Shown: positions 1 to 7,011 of the stretch, piece by piece
Layout of the letters: every line of letters begins with the position of its first letter
How positions within the stretch are numbered: the first letter of the stretch is position 1
Assembly (NCBI GenBank): GCA_938039795.1
Contig: CALHWU010000023.1
Location: 1-12,048, forward strand
Length of the DNA: 12,048 nucleotides
Reading direction: 5' to 3'
Source: an uncultured Muribaculaceae bacterium
Lineage (GTDB): Bacteria > Bacteroidota > Bacteroidia > Bacteroidales > Muribaculaceae
Notes under the pieces: generated by a model
Told to the model about the DNA's origin: nothing
The model's database searches: none
The model's input: only the letters and a program-made list of their open reading frames with translations
Translations under genes and position numbers: made by a program

Positions 1-1198
1 GGTGTCGGGTCTCCGAAGAGTCTTCCCCGGGTGTCTCCGCATAGACGGCTGATCCTTCCGACATGGAGAAGGCTATCCCCAGCCACTGTGCCGTCATGGC
101 ACTTTCGCCTGCGGCATAGACGGTGACGCCTACAGGCGCCTTGGCCGCAATGGCTCGGTCGACAGCCGCATGCAGGCTCTCGGTATCCGTTATACAGACA
201 TAGTCGTGAGCGGCGGTCGACATGTCTGTCGCTGCCGATGTTTCCGGCTCGTCGAAAAGCGAGCCGATATATCCTTCGGGTTGGGATGCGGGGAAAGGCT
301 GTCGGGCGGGTGTGAGTTGACCCGCGCTCTCCATGCGTTTGAGGAAAGTGCGGAATTCCAGCTCGCGGTAGATTTCAGCCAGAGCTTCATAATCGGGTTC
401 CGTGCGCGACAGTTTGTCGGGCCTGATGTCGGGAGGCAGTGGTACATCGGTCTTGATCGTCGCAAGAAATTTTGAGAACACAATCTGCTGCTGGTGCTCC
501 TCCACCCGACGCCGTGTGGCCCCGGTCAGCTGTGCACTGTTGGCGATAAGATTCTCTACCGAACCGTACACTTGGATGAGTTTAGACGCCGTCTTCTCGC
601 CGATGCCGGGGCAACCGGTTATATTGTCGGAGACGTCGCCTTCAAGCGCAAGCAGATCGATGATCTGCCGCGGACTCTCTATGCCGTAGCGCTCGCACAC
701 TTCTCCGGGCCCTCTTATCTCGAATCCTTCTCCGCGCAGCGCAGGCCGATACATCCTGATGCGGTCAGTCACAAGCTGGCCGTAATCCTTGTCGGGAGTC
801 ATCATATAGGTGTCGTATCCGTCTTTGTCGGCCATCTGTGCCAGAGTGCCTATGACGTCGTCGGCCTCGTAGCCGTCTACTTCCACCACAGGAATGTGCA
901 TGGCATTGAGTATCCTTTTGATCCATGGCACTGACTGGGTGATGTCCTCGGGCTGCTTTTCGCGCTGAGCCTTGTATTCTTCGAACGCTTCGTGGCGGAA
1001 AGTCGGCCCTGACGGGTCGAAACATACCGCTATGTGTGTAGGCTGTTCCTTGTTGAGCACTTCGTTGAGGGTATTGATAAAACCGAACACGGCCGAAGTG
1101 TTCAACCCTTTCGAAGTGATACGCGGCGAGCGTATCATCGCATAATATGCGCGATATATCAGCGCATAGGCGTCAATCAGGAAGAGTCGTCGTTGCAT
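1..1198 (-). CDS. polA: DNA polymerase I, N-terminal part (runs off left edge)
   Basis: PolA fills gaps and removes RNA primers during replication and repair. The 399 visible codons start at ATG 1198-1196 with MQRRLFLIDAYALIYRAYYA, a typical PolA opening. The 5'-nuclease domain spans about residues 1-290. Its metal-site motifs are visible: D9, YEADDVIG (110-117), TPDKDYGQL (134-142), and the helix-hairpin-helix region EGDVSDN...GCPGIGEKTA (186-204). A linker of about 40 residues follows, then the 3'-5' exonuclease-like domain (about 332 onward). In that domain the Exo I motif, FDTET in E. coli, is replaced by VGVTVYA (356-362), although the following strand LGIAFS (373-378) aligns well, so proofreading is probably lost. 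The polymerase domain lies outside the window. The gene is divergent from the phosphate transporter gene. Identity is certain; loss of proofreading is an inference from one motif. Confidence 0.96.
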   Translation of the reverse strand, partial: MQRRLFLIDAYALIYRAYYAMIRSPRITSKGLNTSAVFGFINTLNEVLNKEQPTHIAVCFDPSGPTFRHEAFEEYKAQREKQPEDITQSVPWIKRILNAMHIPVVEVDGYEADDVIGTLAQMADKDGYDTYMMTPDKDYGQLVTDRIRMYRPALRGEGFEIRGPGEVCERYGIESPRQIIDLLALEGDVSDNITGCPGIGEKTASKLIQVYGSVENLIANSAQLTGATRRRVEEHQQQIVFSKFLATIKTDVPLPPDIRPDKLSRTEPDYEALAEIYRELEFRTFLKRMESAGQLTPARQPFPASQPEGYIGSLFDEPETSAATDMSTAAHDYVCITDTESLHAAVDRAIAAKAPVGVTVYAAGESAMTAQWLGIAFSMSEGSAVYAETPGEDSSETRH

Positions 1199-1393
1199 AA
1201 TCTCCAATTTTTCCGCTAAGTTAGGAATAATATCCCGAATAGCAAAGGAGACCATGACACATCAATGATGATAAAAACATGCGGCATGGCGTAGTTTTTT
1301 CCGAAAATTAAATTATCTTTGCGGCAGGAAGGATGCGGCGACGCTTATGCGTCAGTAAGCCGGGCCGACCTGCAAACCATATATTCAGACATA
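1199..1393. other. Divergent intergenic region, polA / phosphate transporter
   Basis: This 195-base, relatively AT-rich stretch separates two divergent start codons. It holds a good Bacteroidetes -7 box facing right (1314-1321). On the minus strand I found no exact TAnnTTTG for polA; the nearest is TAATTTTC (1310 to 1303), with one mismatch. I see no terminator, RNA gene or small ORF with convincing coding character. Confidence 0.6.
1314..1321 (+). promoter_or_regulatory. Bacteroidetes -7 box for the phosphate transporter gene
   Basis: TATCTTTG matches the Bacteroidetes primary sigma -7 consensus TAnnTTTG exactly. It lies 72 bases upstream of the ATG at 1394, predicting transcription from about 1328 and a leader of about 65 bases. 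No clear TTG is found at the -33 position (about 1290-1294), so the upstream half is weak. The box overlaps an in-frame TTG at 1319, which argues against that codon being the start. Confidence 0.6.
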
Positions 1394-3214
1394 ATGAACT
1401 ATAGTTTTTTGGACTTTCTGGGGCTGCTCGGAGCTGTCGGGCTTTTCCTTTATGGCATGAAAGTGATGAGCGAAGGGCTTCAGAAAGCTGCGGGTGACCG
1501 CCTGCGCAACATCCTCTCCGCCATGACCCGCAACCGCTTCACGGGTACACTGACAGGTTTCGCTATCACGGCTCTTATCCAGAGTTCCTCTGCGAGTACG
1601 GTGATGGTGGTGAGCTTCGTTAACGCAGGACTTATGTCGCTGGCCCAGTCTATGGCTGTCATCATGGGCGCCAATGTGGGTACTACATTTACGGCATGGG
1701 TTATAGCTCTGTTCGGCTTCAAGGTCAACATCTCTGCTTTCGTGTTGCCGCTGATAGGTCTCTCGATCCCCTTGCTGTTCACCAAAAGCGGGCGCAATAA
1801 GTCGATCGGCGAGTTTCTGATAGGATTCGCTTTCCTCTTTATGGGGCTTGACCTGATAAGCCATTATGTCCCTGACCTGCAGAGCAACCCTGAAATGTTC
1901 GCTTTCCTGCAGCGTTACGCTTCAATGGGCTATCTGTCGGTGCTGATATTCGTTGCGGTAGGTATCATTCTGACGATGGTCATACAGTCGTCGGCGGCGA
2001 CATTCGCCATCACTCTTATAATGTGTTCCAAGGGATGGATCGACTTCAATCTGGCCTGCGCGCTTGTGCTCGGCAGCAATATCGGTACAACGATCACGCC
2101 TATACTGGCTTCGATGAGCGGTAATGTCGCGGCCAAACGCACGGCGATGGGCCATCTTCTTTTCAATCTGCTGGGAACGGTATGGGTGCTGGCGCTTTAT
2201 TTCCCCTTCGTGCATTTCAACGCCTGGCTGACAGAAGCCCTCGGGCAGGGGGATCCGGCAGCTCTTCAGGGTTTTGTCAACCATATAGAGGCTACTGATC
2301 CTGAGGTCTACAATCATCTTTTCGACGGCTCTCTTCCCGACAGTCATCCCGTGGTGGCGCAGGTCGGCCAGATGCAGATGAGCGTGTCGATCGGTCTTTC
2401 GATATTCCATACGGTCTTCAATCTGATCAATCTCTCGGTGATGATATGGATGACCAATCTGTATGTGAAGATCGTCATGAAGCTTGTCCCCACCAAGCAC
2501 AAAGAGGACGAGGAATTCCAGCTCAAGTTTATATCCGGCGGTCTGATGAATGCATCGGAGCTGAATATCGCCCAGGCTGAGAAGGAGATCGCGGTGTTTG
2601 CCGAACGCGTCCAGCGGATGATAGGCATGGCCCAGACTCTTGTCCATACAAAGGAGGGCACGGAGGAGTTCAACAACTCGTTCTCGCGGCTTGAAAAATA
2701 TGAGGATATCTCCGACCGCATGGAGATCGAGATAGCCCACTACCTAAACCGGTGCTCCGAAGGACGTCTGTCAAACGAGGGCAAGCTGAAGATCGCCGCC
2801 ATGCTGCGCATAGTCAGCGAGATTGAGAGCATAGCCGACTGCTGTCTGGGCGCGGGCAAGATACTGATACGCAAGCAGCAGAGCCATATCGACTTTAATG
2901 AGGAGATTTATACCAATCTCGACACCATGTTCGGCTATGTGGAGAACGCCATGAGCAATATGGTCACACTCCTCTCCGACATGGACAACGCCCGCGAGCA
3001 GGAGATCATCGTCAGCTACAACCGCGAGCGCGAGATCAACAATTTCCGCAACCAGCTGCGCACGTCGAATATCGAGAATATCAACGGACGCCATTACGAG
3101 TATCAGGCAGGCATATACTATATGGATCTGGTGGCTAATCTCGAGAAGACCGGCGACTATATCATAAATGTGGTGGATGCAGTGCGTGAACAGGTGAGAA
3201 GCAAGGTGGCTTGA
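1394..3214 (+). CDS. Na+/phosphate cotransporter family protein with PhoU-like domain
   Basis: A 606-residue inner-membrane protein of the PNaS (NptA / Na-Pi cotransporter II) family, expected to import phosphate with sodium. The membrane part (about 1-375) contains the family's two repeats, each with a QSS signature. The first is QSSSAST at Q63, followed by MGANVGTT; the second is QSSAAT at Q198, followed by LGSNIGTT. From about residue 389 to the end there is a charged helical region resembling PhoU, typical of bacterial members and thought to regulate transport. I chose ATG 1394 (MNYSFLDFLGLLG) because the reading frame back to TTG 1319 crosses the predicted promoter and adds 25 residues without family resemblance. 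The gene appears to stand alone, with 181 bases before the next gene. Substrate specificity for phosphate is inferred from the family. Confidence 0.93.
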   Translation: MNYSFLDFLGLLGAVGLFLYGMKVMSEGLQKAAGDRLRNILSAMTRNRFTGTLTGFAITALIQSSSASTVMVVSFVNAGLMSLAQSMAVIMGANVGTTFTAWVIALFGFKVNISAFVLPLIGLSIPLLFTKSGRNKSIGEFLIGFAFLFMGLDLISHYVPDLQSNPEMFAFLQRYASMGYLSVLIFVAVGIILTMVIQSSAATFAITLIMCSKGWIDFNLACALVLGSNIGTTITPILASMSGNVAAKRTAMGHLLFNLLGTVWVLALYFPFVHFNAWLTEALGQGDPAALQGFVNHIEATDPEVYNHLFDGSLPDSHPVVAQVGQMQMSVSIGLSIFHTVFNLINLSVMIWMTNLYVKIVMKLVPTKHKEDEEFQLKFISGGLMNASELNIAQAEKEIAVFAERVQRMIGMAQTLVHTKEGTEEFNNSFSRLEKYEDISDRMEIEIAHYLNRCSEGRLSNEGKLKIAAMLRIVSEIESIADCCLGAGKILIRKQQSHIDFNEEIYTNLDTMFGYVENAMSNMVTLLSDMDNAREQEIIVSYNREREINNFRNQLRTSNIENINGRHYEYQAGIYYMDLVANLEKTGDYIINVVDAVREQVRSKVA

Positions 3215-3239
3215 TCTGCGATGGTTAAAATGCAGTCAC

Positions 3240-3307
3240 AAAAACGCTTCAATTCGGTTACGCGTGCGTCGTGCTGTAGTTTTATTGCCTATCTTTAATG
3301 CGTTTTT
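3240..3307 (+). repeat. Inverted repeat AAAAACGC / GCGTTTTT, possible terminator arms
   Basis: AAAAACGC (3240-3247) is perfectly complementary to GCGTTTTT (3300-3307), with 52 bases between them. It starts 25 bases after the transporter stop codon, and its right arm ends in five Ts, as the base of a transcription terminator would. The long loop and the A/T-rich arms make this uncertain; it may be chance. Confidence 0.3.
3290..3297 (+). promoter_or_regulatory. Weak candidate -7 box for the response regulator operon
   Basis: TATCTTTA differs from TAnnTTTG only at the last base. It lies 98 bases upstream of the ATG at 3396. No clear -33 element was found. It is the best match in this spacer, but transcription could also read through from the transporter gene. 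Confidence 0.25.
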
Positions 3308-3316
3308 CAGATCGGG

Positions 3317-3340
3317 GCGTCTTGACGCAGCCAATGGCTG
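3317..3340 (+). repeat. Two adjacent small hairpins in the leader
   Basis: GCGTC-TT-GACGC (3317-3328) is followed directly by CAGCC-AAT-GGCTG (3328-3340), two 5-bp perfect stems sharing one base, with AAAA after the second. If the promoter at 3290 is real, they would sit in the mRNA leader of the response regulator. No run of Ts follows, so a terminator is unlikely. Confidence 0.35.
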
Positions 3341-3395
3341 AAAAGTCGGCGATGTCCATTCATCATGTTGTTATTTCCGATAACCAAAACCAAAA

Positions 3396-4076
3396 ATGTC
3401 TGACCGCATATTGATAGTTGACGCTGATTGCCTTGCCTGCGAATTACTTCAGTTCAAGTTCGAGAACGAAGGATTCAAGGTCGATGTGGAGCACGACTGT
3501 CATGCAGCCATGCAGCGGACTCTCTCCGATTACAATCTTCTGCTGGTCGATATGATGGATGCGGATTTCAATGGCATAAAGTTCACGAGAGAAGTCCGGG
3601 AAAATTCTGAAACGGCCAATCTCCCGATCATACTGCTGACGGCCCGTGCTTCGGAGGACAATGTTGTGAACGGTCTTGACGCCGGCGCTGATGATTTCAT
3701 ACAGAAACCGTTTTCGACGCGTGAACTTGTGGCGCGCATACGTTCGGTATTGCGCAGACGCCGTGTCATGTCGGCGCGACGCATGAGCAATATCATGCGC
3801 TACAAAGGCCTGACAGTGGATTTCGGAGTGGGCACCGTGACGATAGAAGGCGCTCCGCTGATGCTCACCCGCACGGAATACCTTATCCTGGCCATGTTCC
3901 TGCGCCACCGTAACCAATTTTTCGAGCGGGCCGAGATACAGCATGAAGCATGGGAGGAGGATGGCATATCGGAGAGAGCGGTCGACACCAATATATCCCG
4001 ACTGCGTAAGAAGCTGGGAGAATACGGCAGGAACATAGTTAACAGACAGGGCTTTGGCTACGGCTTTATTGAATAA
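3396..4076 (+). CDS. OmpR/PhoB-family DNA-binding response regulator
   Basis: A 226-residue two-component regulator. The receiver domain (about 3-120) shows the phospho-acceptor D52 in NLLLVDMM, the switch T82 in ILLTAR and K104 in FIQKPF. The winged-helix DNA-binding domain (about 130-226) shows the OmpR pattern, with the recognition helix in RAVDTNISRLRKKL and the wing in GFGYGF. The acidic pocket reads VDAD (8-11) where most relatives have VDDE or VEDE, so the second metal-binding acid is Ala10; D11 may or may not compensate. No histidine kinase gene is in the window, so its signal partner is unknown. Its coding end overlaps rnhB. The overall sequence resembles the widespread Bacteroidetes PhoB-like regulators; target genes cannot be read from the sequence. 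Confidence 0.94.
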   Translation: MSDRILIVDADCLACELLQFKFENEGFKVDVEHDCHAAMQRTLSDYNLLLVDMMDADFNGIKFTREVRENSETANLPIILLTARASEDNVVNGLDAGADDFIQKPFSTRELVARIRSVLRRRRVMSARRMSNIMRYKGLTVDFGVGTVTIEGAPLMLTRTEYLILAMFLRHRNQFFERAEIQHEAWEEDGISERAVDTNISRLRKKLGEYGRNIVNRQGFGYGFIE

Positions 4077-4680
4077 TCCGCTTCCGCCGTGTTTTCAGCC
4101 GGGAAGGCATGAGGCCGGTTGCGACGAAGCCGGCCGAGGGTGTCTTGCCGGGCCCGTCGTGGCTGCTGCAGTGATTCTCCCCGATGATTTCAGTCATCCG
4201 CTGCTCAACGATTCAAAGAAACTCACCGAGCGTCAGAGAGACCAGCTCCGGCCGATAATTGAGCGGGAGGCAGTGGCATGGGCAGTTGCCGAAGTGGATA
4301 ATCAGGAGATAGACAGAATCAACATACTTCGGGCGTCGATTCTTGCAATGCATCGTGCGCTCGATATGCTCCGGACTGAACCCGGAGCTGTGATAGTCGA
4401 TGGCAACAGGTTTACCCGATGGCGCGACAGGGAGTGTAGGACTTTTGTCAAGGGCGACGGCCGGTTTGCCAATATCGCAGCTGCGTCGATTCTGGCGAAG
4501 ACTCACCGCGACGAGATCATGCGTTCACTCCACCGGCAATATCCCGTCTACGGATGGGATATCAACAAGGGGTATCCTACAAAAGCACATCGTGCGGCTA
4601 TTGAGGCCAACGGGCCATCGCCGCTGCACAGATTGACGTTCAGACTTCTTTCTGACTCTCAACTGACATTGGAATTATGA
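4069..4680 (+). CDS. rnhB: Ribonuclease HII
   Basis: RNase HII cuts RNA in RNA-DNA hybrids, including single ribonucleotides in DNA, in the cytoplasm. The family motifs are all present: EAGCDEAGRG with catalytic D19-E20, NDSKKL, IVDGNRF with its Asp, and the KGDGRFANIAAASILAKTHRD block with the last acid. There is no ATG near the N-terminus. I chose TTG 4069 because it overlaps the upstream stop codon (TTGAATAA, 8 bases) and gives 14 residues before EAGCDE, close to the spacing I recall for Bacteroides homologues; the protein is then 203 residues. TTG 4054 is the alternative and adds five residues. The gene ends in ATGA, a 4-base overlap with the next start, so the three genes are probably translated in a coupled way. 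The function is secure; the exact start is not. Confidence 0.94.
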   Translation: MNNPLPPCFQPGRHEAGCDEAGRGCLAGPVVAAAVILPDDFSHPLLNDSKKLTERQRDQLRPIIEREAVAWAVAEVDNQEIDRINILRASILAMHRALDMLRTEPGAVIVDGNRFTRWRDRECRTFVKGDGRFANIAAASILAKTHRDEIMRSLHRQYPVYGWDINKGYPTKAHRAAIEANGPSPLHRLTFRLLSDSQLTLEL

Positions 4681-5861
4681 TACGACGAATACTGACGTTT
4701 ATATTTGTAGCGGCTGTAGCGGCCGCGTTTGCGGCGCCATCCGCACACGCATCCGACAGGGTGACGGTCGGGGCAGAGCGCACAGCAGTCTACGGCCCGA
4801 TGCTGAGCGGCAAGCGAGTGGCTCTGTTCAGCAACCATACCGGTGTCGTGCCCGACGGGCGTCACACTCTTGACGTGATGCTCGACGCCGGCATTGATGT
4901 GCGGTTGCTGTTTGCACCCGAACATGGATTCAGAGGCACGGCCGATGCCGGTGCCAAGGTGAGTGACGCCACCGATAAGCGTACCGGTCTGCCTGTGCGC
5001 TCGCTTTACGGAGCCGGGCGAGCCAGAGCGCTGTCCAAAGCGTCGCTCGACAGCATCGACGTCATCGTATGTGATATTCAGGATGTAGGACTGCGCTACT
5101 ATACCTATTACATCACCATGGCGGAGCTGATGGAGGCAGCCGCGGCTTACAGCAAAGAGTTTGTGGTGCTCGACCGTCCCAACCCCAACGGCATGACGGT
5201 CGATGGCCCTGTGCTCGATATGGCTTACCGCTCAGGCGTGGGCCGGTTTCCTATGCCGACGATGCACGGGTTGACTCTTGGCGAGATGGCCCGTATGGCA
5301 GTAGGCGAGGGATGGATAAAAGGTGCCGGCAAGCTGCGGCTTCATGTGGTGGCGTGCCTCGGATACACCCATGCCACACGCTATCGTCTGCCCGTTGCCC
5401 CGTCGCCTAATCTGAAGGATATGAAAGCAGTGTATCTTTACGGTTCGACCTGCTACTTTGAGGGAACGCCTGTCAGCCTCGGGCGCGGCACGGATATGCC
5501 GTTTACGGTCTACGGACATCCCGATATGAATGGACCCTTCAGTTTCACTCCCCGCAGCGTGAAGGGTGCCATGAATCCGCCGCAGAAAGGGCGCGTGTGT
5601 CATGGCCGCGATCTGCGCTCGCTCGACGACGAGGAGATCATAGCCCGAGGAGTCGATTTCAGTTATGTTGTCGACGCATACCGTTCGCTCGGTATCGGGA
5701 AAAAATTCTTTACCAGGATGTTTGATCTGCTGACCGGCAACGGAGAGATACGCCGTATGATTATGGATGGCGATACTCCGGAGGAGATCCGCCAGTCGTG
5801 GGCCGACGATGTGGAAGCTTTCCGCGAGCGCCGCAAGCCCTATCTTCTCTATCCCGAATGA
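4677..5861 (+). CDS. NamZ-family exo-beta-N-acetylmuramidase (DUF1343), secreted
   Basis: A 394-residue protein of the DUF1343 family, now classed as GH171 after Bacillus NamZ (YbbC) and its Tannerella relatives, which remove terminal N-acetylmuramic acid from peptidoglycan fragments. A signal peptide is visible (MIRR, a hydrophobic stretch, then AHA-S at about residue 25), placing the enzyme in the periplasm or beyond. Conserved family blocks include SNHTGV (52-57), APEHGFRG (80-87, with E82-H83 as likely active-site residues), CDIQDVGLRYYTY (132-144), LDRPNPNG (165-172) and the FEGT...SLGRGTDMPF region (261-276). Length is normal for the family. It overlaps rnhB by 4 bases (ATGA) and ends 23 bases from meaB on the opposite strand. 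The likely role is cell-wall recycling or scavenging; the exact substrate is inferred. Confidence 0.88.
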   Translation: MIRRILTFIFVAAVAAAFAAPSAHASDRVTVGAERTAVYGPMLSGKRVALFSNHTGVVPDGRHTLDVMLDAGIDVRLLFAPEHGFRGTADAGAKVSDATDKRTGLPVRSLYGAGRARALSKASLDSIDVIVCDIQDVGLRYYTYYITMAELMEAAAAYSKEFVVLDRPNPNGMTVDGPVLDMAYRSGVGRFPMPTMHGLTLGEMARMAVGEGWIKGAGKLRLHVVACLGYTHATRYRLPVAPSPNLKDMKAVYLYGSTCYFEGTPVSLGRGTDMPFTVYGHPDMNGPFSFTPRSVKGAMNPPQKGRVCHGRDLRSLDDEEIIARGVDFSYVVDAYRSLGIGKKFFTRMFDLLTGNGEIRRMIMDGDTPEEIRQSWADDVEAFRERRKPYLLYPE

Positions 5862-5884
5862 CCTGTCATCAGCGGCTGGCGGAT

Positions 5885-6991
5885 TCAGTCGCTGACGGTC
5901 CGGTGTGAGTGGCTGAAATAATAGTCAAGCACGTGGCGTGCCGCGGCAAACGATGTCTGACGGTTGGCGAGCACGAGGCGTTCGCCCTCCGCGAGCTGAT
6001 GCTCTATCTCCGGGTCGTTGTAGAAACTTGCGCGCAACTGTTCGTCGATGGTCTCGTACATCCAGTAGCGGCTCTGTTCGGCTCGACGGCGCTCGAAATA
6101 GCCGTTTCTGTCGACAAAAGCGAAGTAACGGTCGATCATGTCCCAGATCTCCGGAATGCCCAGTTCGAAATATCCCGAATATGTCAGCACTTCTGGATCC
6201 CAGCCCGATGCGGCCTTGGGGAAGAGCCTGAGCGCCGAGCGGAACTGTGCCTGTGCAAGGCGTGCGCGCTCCAGATTGTCGCCGTCGGCCTTGTTGATGA
6301 CTATGCCGTCGGCCATTTCCATGATGCCGCGTTTGATGCCCTGCAGCTCGTCGCCGGTGCCCGCGAGCTGTATGAGCAGGAAGAAGTCGACCATCGAGTG
6401 TACGGCAGTCTCGCTCTGCCCCACGCCGACTGTCTCGACGAAAATATTGTTGTAGCCTGCGGCTTCGCAGAGTACGATCGTTTCGCGCGTTTTCCGTGCG
6501 ACTCCTCCGAGAGAACCGGCCGACGGACTCGGGCGAATGAATGCCGACGGATGCAGCGCCAGCCGCTCCATGCGTGTCTTGTCGCCGAGAATGCTCCCTT
6601 TTGTGCGCTCGCTTGACGGGTCGATGGCGAGCACAGCAAGCTTGCCTCCGCTTTTAAGCACATGCAGTCCGAAAGAGTCGATAGATGTGGATTTGCCTGC
6701 TCCGGGCACTCCTGTGATGCCGATGCGGCGCGAGCGGCCGGAGTGGGGGAGACACTTTTCTATCACTTCCTGGGCTATGGCATGATGCTCCGGCATCAGG
6801 CTCTCAACGAGAGTGACTGCTCTCGAAAGCATCGTGACATCGCCTCTGAGTATTCCTTCCACCATTTCCGAGGCCGTAGGGAGAGGTTTGCGTCGGCGAC
6901 GCTGCATATAAGGGTTGACCGAAGGGGGCGCCGAAACTCCCGGATTGACTGTCAGGCCATTGTAGCGTGGGTCGTTTTCTGGATGTTGCAT
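5885..6991 (-). CDS. meaB: Methylmalonyl-CoA mutase-associated GTPase MeaB
   Basis: MeaB is a G3E-type P-loop GTPase that loads, gates and protects the adenosylcobalamin cofactor of methylmalonyl-CoA mutase, the B12 enzyme of the succinate-to-propionate route used by many Bacteroidales. The 368-residue protein shows Walker A GVPGAGKST (94-102), AIDPSSERTKGSILGDKTRM (122-141), the ETVGVGQSE switch/base-binding region (186-194), and NKAD (233-236) for guanine recognition. The N-terminal arm (about 1-40, including PPSVNPY) and the helical C-terminal dimerisation arm match Bacteroidetes relatives. ATG 6991 is the family start. It is the last gene of a three-gene minus-strand unit, 20 bases after the large DUF1573 gene. 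The mutase subunits are not in the window. Confidence 0.95.
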   Translation of the reverse strand: MQHPENDPRYNGLTVNPGVSAPPSVNPYMQRRRRKPLPTASEMVEGILRGDVTMLSRAVTLVESLMPEHHAIAQEVIEKCLPHSGRSRRIGITGVPGAGKSTSIDSFGLHVLKSGGKLAVLAIDPSSERTKGSILGDKTRMERLALHPSAFIRPSPSAGSLGGVARKTRETIVLCEAAGYNNIFVETVGVGQSETAVHSMVDFFLLIQLAGTGDELQGIKRGIMEMADGIVINKADGDNLERARLAQAQFRSALRLFPKAASGWDPEVLTYSGYFELGIPEIWDMIDRYFAFVDRNGYFERRRAEQSRYWMYETIDEQLRASFYNDPEIEHQLAEGERLVLANRQTSFAAARHVLDYYFSHSHRTVSD

Positions 6992-7011
6992 GGTAGGAAG
7001 AAAATGGATGG

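Larger units (their letters stand above)
3215..3395. other. Intergenic region before the response regulator
   Basis: A 181-base spacer between two genes on the same strand. It contains an inverted repeat ending in a T-run (3240-3307), an imperfect -7 box (3290-3297) and two small adjacent hairpins (3317-3340). No convincing ORF or known RNA family was recognised. Confidence 0.5.

Noticed and set aside
494..934. Open frame of 146 codons on the plus strand opposite polA
   Set aside because: The minus strand encodes unmistakable PolA 5'-nuclease motifs here, so this is a shadow frame.
1922..2740. Open frame of 272 codons on the minus strand inside the phosphate transporter gene
   Set aside because: It lies fully antisense to a confidently identified gene, and its translation is rich in His, Arg and Gln with no domain, as expected from an antisense shadow.
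5869..5895. Inverted repeat TCAGCG / CGCTGA across the convergent end of the muramidase gene and meaB
   Set aside because: A 6-bp stem with a 15-base loop and no T-run on either strand is too weak to call a bidirectional terminator.
5909..6616. Open frame of 235 codons on the plus strand across meaB
   Set aside because: meaB on the other strand shows all GTPase motifs. This frame has no recognisable family and lacks its own promoter.
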